Program-made: the position numbers and the translations under genes
In this document: positions 59,700-64,000 of the stretch, piece by piece
Numbering within the stretch: position 1 is the first letter of the stretch
How the letters are laid out: each line of letters starts with the position of its first letter
Assembly (NCBI GenBank): GCA_003508835.1
Contig: PUFA01000070.1
Coordinates: 3,534,001-3,598,000 of the forward strand
Source: Eonycteris spelaea
Lineage: Eukaryota; Chordata; Mammalia; Chiroptera; Pteropodidae
Length of the DNA: 64,000 bases
Reading direction: 5' to 3'
Notes under the pieces: model-generated
Seen by the model: the letters and a program-made list of their open reading frames with translations, nothing else
Told to the model about the DNA's origin: nothing
Database searches by the model: none

Positions 59700-60475
59700 A
59701 AACTTCACTTCTGACACCAGATATGGTGGCATTTTCCCCCACATCAAGCAATGCTCTGCAGATACCACCAGGGTGCTCTGCAATTTAATTAAATTCTGAC
59801 ATCTACCTGGGGTTAACGTGGACCCCAGAAGTTAAGGGCTCAGTCCTACAAATCTTTCTTCCCACTTCGGATGCCCACGGCAAGTCCAGGTTGTCACCTG
59901 TGCTTCTGATGGTCCCACAACCCCCAATTCGGGTTCGATAATTTGCTACAATGGTTCACAGAATTCAGGAAAGTGCTTTACTTACTATTGCCCGCTTAAT
60001 ATAAAGGACGCGACTCGGGAATAGCCAAAGAAAGAGATGCATATGGCAAGGTGTATGAGAAGGGACTCAGAGCTTCATGCCCTCTCCCTGTACGCCACCC
60101 TCCCAGCACCTCCAGGTATCTACCAACCAGGAAGCTCTCCAAACTCCTTCAGTGAGGACTCTAAGGAGGCTTCATTACATAGGCATGACTGATTAAATCA
60201 CTGGTCAATCCAACCCTTGGTCCCTAACCCCTCCCCAGACTCTCCAGTCATGTGGTTGGTTCCCCTGGCAAGTAGCCTCCCAATCCTTAGGGGTTTTCAA
60301 GTCACCTCATTAACATAAACTTAAGTGTGGTTGAAAGGGGCTTGTTATGAATAACAAAAGACACTTCACTTTTATAGCCCTTAACAATTAGAAAATTCCA
60401 TGGGTTTTAGGAGTTTTGTTCCAGGTGTAAATATATATATTTATTTTAATAAATCACAATATCACAACAGCTCTT
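59700..60475 (+). mobile_element. ERVL-type LTR (MLT2-like)
   Basis: 'TGGTTCACAGAATTCAGGAA', 'AAGAGATGCATATGGCAAGG', 'CAGAGCTTCATGCCCTCTCC', 'GAGGCTTCATTACATAGGCA', 'AAGTCACCTCATTAACATAA' and an end 'AATAAATCACAATATCACAA' follow an ERVL-group LTR as I recall it. Subfamily uncertain; left edge approximate. Confidence 0.65.
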
Positions 60476-60494
60476 TCTGACTTTCCGCTACAAA

Positions 60495-60600
60495 ATGTGC
60501 TCTTGAGGGCAAGGATCTTGGCTTATTTCTCTCTGAATCCCTAGAGCCAAGCACTGGGTATGTAGCAGCCACTCAATAAATGTTTGTTGATACCATAAAA
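60495..60600 (+). repeat. L2 3' end
   Basis: 'GAGGGCAAGGATCTTGGCTT', 'CTAGAGCCAAGCACTGGGTA' and 'CTCAATAAATGTTTGTTGAT' are the L2 3' terminal order. Confidence 0.8.
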
Positions 60601-61115
60601 GCATGAACAGTAATCTCACTCCTACAGCATTAAATCAAAATGGAAGTAGTACAATAATTCAACAGAGAGTAGCAGAGGGTTGGGGATAACACTCACCATC
60701 ACTCACATCCCTATATAAATTCTAGAACGCCCACCAAACTGCTGGAAATCCCACAGATTTTAAAAATCACTTCTGTTTTAATTAACATTTCCACAGAACA
60801 GAAATATTACCTGCTTACACATTGTAGAAAGGAAAGCAAAAAGAAAAAAAGGTAAATTTTATGGGAAATCCCAAAGCAAGTTTCTACAACCAGTATTTAG
60901 CTAAATATAAATTGTAATCAGCCTATTTCCCCAAAAGAGATTTAAACCACTTTGTTTTTTAATTCATCTCTGGACATTGCATCAATATACCTAATTATTA
61001 GTTATCCACTGGCACAACAGCAAAGGAATAAAATGCAATGATACCACAATTCAACTCAACACAGTATATTTCACCTTCAAGAACTTTTCAAAAATACTAC
61101 CAGTTAGTCCCCACC

Positions 61116-61144
61116 AGACTTTAGAAGAGACTCTTCTAAAGTCT
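61116..61144. repeat. Perfect 29-base palindrome
   Basis: Arms AGACTTTAGAAGAG (61116-61129) and CTCTTCTAAAGTCT (61131-61144) are exact reverse complements with a single A between them. Confidence 0.98.
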
Positions 61145-61484
61145 CTTACCAAAAATAATAAAAGGATTGAAGATCCAGATTTTAACCTGAGAAGAAAAAA
61201 CTAAGATAACAGTATTTCTACTGAAACTTCTTGAATTTATTTCCTAACATCTTGTCATGTTAACTTTCAGCGATTTGGGGCACATGTACACATTCTGGTC
61301 ATCAGAGGCTTTTTTCTAAGAAAGTTAAAAACATGCTGAAATAGTCTGAGAAGTTTACTCTTAAAGTCCATAGCCACGTGAAGATTTTTCTCATTCTTCA
61401 AATAAATCTTAACTATTTCCAATTCACGGATAATGATATCACACCACGACCACTCTCCTGCACTTCAGAGCCCTGATTCTGGTT

Positions 61485-63150
61485 GCCAGATGAACACGAG
61501 CTACCCAAAAGTTCTGTAACTGTGCCTAAAACTGGACTGTCCCACCCCCTCACTATACCTGCTTCTCTTCCTCCTGTGTTCTCTACTTCCACAATGACAA
61601 TGACGTCCTCTCAAGCACCTTCCACCTCCTTCTTCTTCCCTTCCCTCTTCTCTTTCCTCTCCTTCCCCCCACTCGCCAACAAGTACCCATCTGCCCGCTC
61701 AAACTTCTGGAATCCTCATCCCTCCCGCTGCAACTGCCCCATTTAAAGCCTAATGACCTTCGCTCAGGTTACTGTAACAGTCTCACAAACAATATTTCTC
61801 CCTCTCTCTTTAAACTCTGCCAGAAACTGCCACTGGTTTCAAAATCACAGATCCGGCCACATTACTTCTCCCTAAATGACTCCTCCTTACTCAGACCACA
61901 CCCAGAGCATGACACCATTCGCACCGCCCACAACCCCAGCTGGCTCTTCAAACAGATCAGACCTCAGTCTTCTGCCTCTGACGTTTCTCTATGCGCGCAC
62001 ACACACTCTTCCATCCATGCCCACCTGCCACTAATCCAAACCCCTAGTCGCCTACCCACCCCCCCTTCCTGGCATATGCCTGCTCCCAGATTTAACTGCC
62101 ACCTCCCTTCTCCAAGCAGCAGCCATCATTTCTAAGCAGTCCTTCTTCCACTGGAGATCCAAATCCCATCCCTCCCTCTCACTGGGAAGGCAGCCTTCTC
62201 TTTCAACAACCCCCTTTGCCTAACCCTCATCCTCACTCCCGACATCTGTTCTTTCTTTCCACTCAAGTCTCTCATCTAAAAATGATGACAAGAGCCCTAC
62301 AACCCCCCTCCACCTATGGCCTCCTCACTTTTATCACATAGTCTTTTCCTCCAGCCAAGCTGCAGAGAATAGCAGTGCACACTCACTTTCCCCATTTCCT
62401 CCACAGCTATTCACTCCGCCTCCCACTACATCTGACCTCCACCCTCCAGTTCACTGAAGAGCCTCTCAGGGTCTCCAGAGACCCCCTAAGGGCTCAACCC
62501 CAGTCCTTCTTGGGTTTTCTGTAGCCCTTGTCCTACTAACCAAACCCTTGTTCATTCTTGAGCTGGGCCCCTACCTCGGCTCCCAGGACACCCACTCTCT
62601 CCTAGGTTTCTTCCTACCTCCCTAGCTACTCATCTTGGTTCTCTCCAGAGACACAGCCTCCTTTTCAGCCTACCCCTTAAATGCTGGTATTCTCCATGCT
62701 TCTTTCTATCTGAAGACCTCGCGGCTTCAACAAATCCCAAAGCTCTCTCCCCAGATCAAGTCTCCTCCTCTGTCTTCTGGACGACCAGCCTGGGAAATTT
62801 TGATACCCGACAGACATCTCAAAGAACACATCCAGATTCATTCATTCAGTATCTATTGACTACTTGAAATCAAGACACTGTCTGAACTTATCTTCTCATC
62901 CAAATCTGATCTTTCTTCTTTATTTCTTTTCTTGGTGAATGACAGCATCAATCCTGCTGTCACCCAAGCCAAAACCAACAATTCATTCCTGACTCCTCTC
63001 TCTCATCACCCTGAACACTCACATTCAATGCTACCAAATTCTCCCATTCACCAATCTCTCCAATCTGGCCCATCCCCCACTTTATCCCTACTCTCACTGC
63101 CTTCGTTCCCCACCACAAGAACTAGACAGCCACAGAGAACTGGCTAGAAC
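61485..63150 (+). repeat. L2 LINE fragments in sense orientation
   Basis: At least two pieces. Near 61550-61900: 'CTTCTCTTCCTCCTGTGTTC', 'CTGGTTTCAAAATCACAGAT'. Near 62580-63150: 'CTCTCTCCTAGGTTTCTTCC', 'CACCCAAGCCAAAACCAACA', 'TTCCTGACTCCTCTCTCTCA'. These match L2 ORF2. The C-rich stretch between (61910-62580) is probably L2 as well but more diverged. It explains the open frames on the + strand here. Confidence 0.65.
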
Positions 63151-64000
63151 TCACTCCTGGGGTGGACATGATTGGATAACACGTGTTCTGACAGCCACAA
63201 AGAAAGCTTCAATATTTCCGAGGTGTTCAACTTTCTGACTACCTTTTTTTGGTGACAAATTACACATCTGGGGGAATGCATTACTTTACAGTTCAGTCCA
63301 CATTTTCCTTTCTGATCACTAAAATTGTTAATATCAGTAAGAGCCTAAATGAATGGAATGCTTATGTGTAAAGTCAGATACTTCGAATAATATTTAATAA
63401 CTAACATTTAGGATCTGAAAACTCAGTGCTCACACACATTTTAGTTCACCTAAACCATTTTGACATGATTCTCATTTATATGGCCAACATTTCAAATTCA
63501 AATGAACACAAATGTAAGCAGTTAAATCAGCCATCTCTTTATATTATCATATCACACATTTTCCAAATCTAAAATGCACCACAGACTTCAGGGATACAAG
63601 GATATGTTTATTGAAAAGAACAGGAGTTACAAGAAAAATATACTTTTCTATGATTTCCATGGCGGAAAACAAAACTTCATATAATTATGCATTTAAACAC
63701 ATTCAGTGTAGCTAAAAAAAAATAGCAGAAAACCTCAGACTCTTCAGGTTTAAAGGAACCGTTCCACCTAGCCGTATCTCTATAAAGTCACAGTTATATC
63801 ATTCTAAATTATCGATAATCCTTCAAACGTCAAAAAGCCCAATTTTAAATAAATTATCTTTTGCTCTTTCCTCCATCCTGGAGCCTGTGGAGGCCTGCTG
63901 GGAACAGGAGAAATACGTCTAGAAGACTGTAGTCTCAGGCCTACATTTTTGCTGGCTATAAGTGGGGTCTGGAACCAGAGGGAGCACGCAGCTCTTCTTA

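Larger units (their letters stand above)
24301..64000 (-). other. RASSF3: RASSF3 intron 1 (partial)
   Basis: At least 39.7 kb, running off the window. Human RASSF3 also has a very long first intron. It is mostly old repeats (entries below) and unique non-coding DNA. Stretches without their own entry (24.7-26.8, 29.1-32.1, 32.4-34.4, 35.0-36.6, 37.0-39.9, 41.2-45.1, 47.3-50.5 and 63.2-64.0 kb) show no gene, RNA or repeat I could name with confidence beyond simple repeats and short MIR/L2 traces. The exon-like pair at 56.0-58.8 kb is the exception. Confidence 0.75.

Noticed and set aside
60700..60750. Strong donor-like GTGAGTG on the - strand with a short upstream segment, another candidate exon before segment A
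   Set aside because: Weak acceptor, and the join to segment A makes a TGA stop.
61150..61186. 37-nt segment on the - strand between a good acceptor and a strong donor, a possible exon upstream of segments A and B
   Set aside because: In the phase needed to join segment A, it contains or creates a stop codon. Kept as a curiosity next to the palindrome.
61260..61470. About 65-codon open frame on the - strand with protein-like composition
   Set aside because: No supporting acceptor, wrong phase for segment A, and likely part of an old repeat.
1..64000. Search for tRNA, rRNA, snRNA, 7SK, Y RNA and recent SINEs
   Set aside because: None recognised by eye; diverged copies could be missed without a covariance-model search.

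Overview
This is a mammalian nuclear genome window, not a microbial or viral one. It has short exons with GT/AG splice sites, long introns, and ancient L1, L2, MIR, Tigger, hAT and MaLR-type repeats, with no operons. Two genes are recognised, tail to tail. GNS (lysosomal N-acetylglucosamine-6-sulfatase) runs on the + strand: its last intron (1-2355), its last coding exon (2356-2428) and a 3' UTR that probably ends near 5150. RASSF3 (Ras-association domain family 3) runs on the - strand: a probable 3' UTR (about 13655-16204), four coding exons (16205-16354, 19707-19821, 21782-22019, 24193-24300), and at least 39.7 kb of intron 1, which extends past the window end. Exon 1 and the promoter are not in the window. 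This GNS/RASSF3 arrangement matches the conserved order on human 12q14 as I recall it.

The species cannot be fixed. There is no Alu, B1/B2, CAN-SINE, Bov-tA, ERE or VES SINE. The 3' ends of two L1 pieces (about 26.8-27.1 kb and 53.2-53.4 kb) resemble L1s I associate with bats, so a bat without VES-type SINEs is a tentative guess.

Layout: 0-5.15 kb GNS end; 5.15-13.65 kb intergenic, holding repeats, purine tracts and, close to the RASSF3 end, a near-consensus CTCF motif and a G-quadruplex motif; 13.65-24.3 kb RASSF3 coding half; 24.3-64 kb RASSF3 intron 1, mostly old transposon debris (three copies of one internally deleted hAT element, an ERV1-type solo LTR, two MaLR/ERVL-type LTRs, a Tigger inserted in an L1, L2 and MIR).

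The observations most worth checking are these. (1) RASSF3 exon 4 is 115 nt here, which does not fit the splice phases of its neighbours; the expected length is 110 nt, and the frame hits an early stop. (2) Two exon-like segments at 58.7-58.8 kb and 56.0-56.2 kb, on the RASSF3 strand inside intron 1, join in one reading frame of 77 codons and match no gene I know. (3) Three copies of one deleted hAT element lie within 22 kb, one with a perfect 8-bp target duplication. I found no convincing new multi-gene system; the rest looks like an ordinary mammalian locus.
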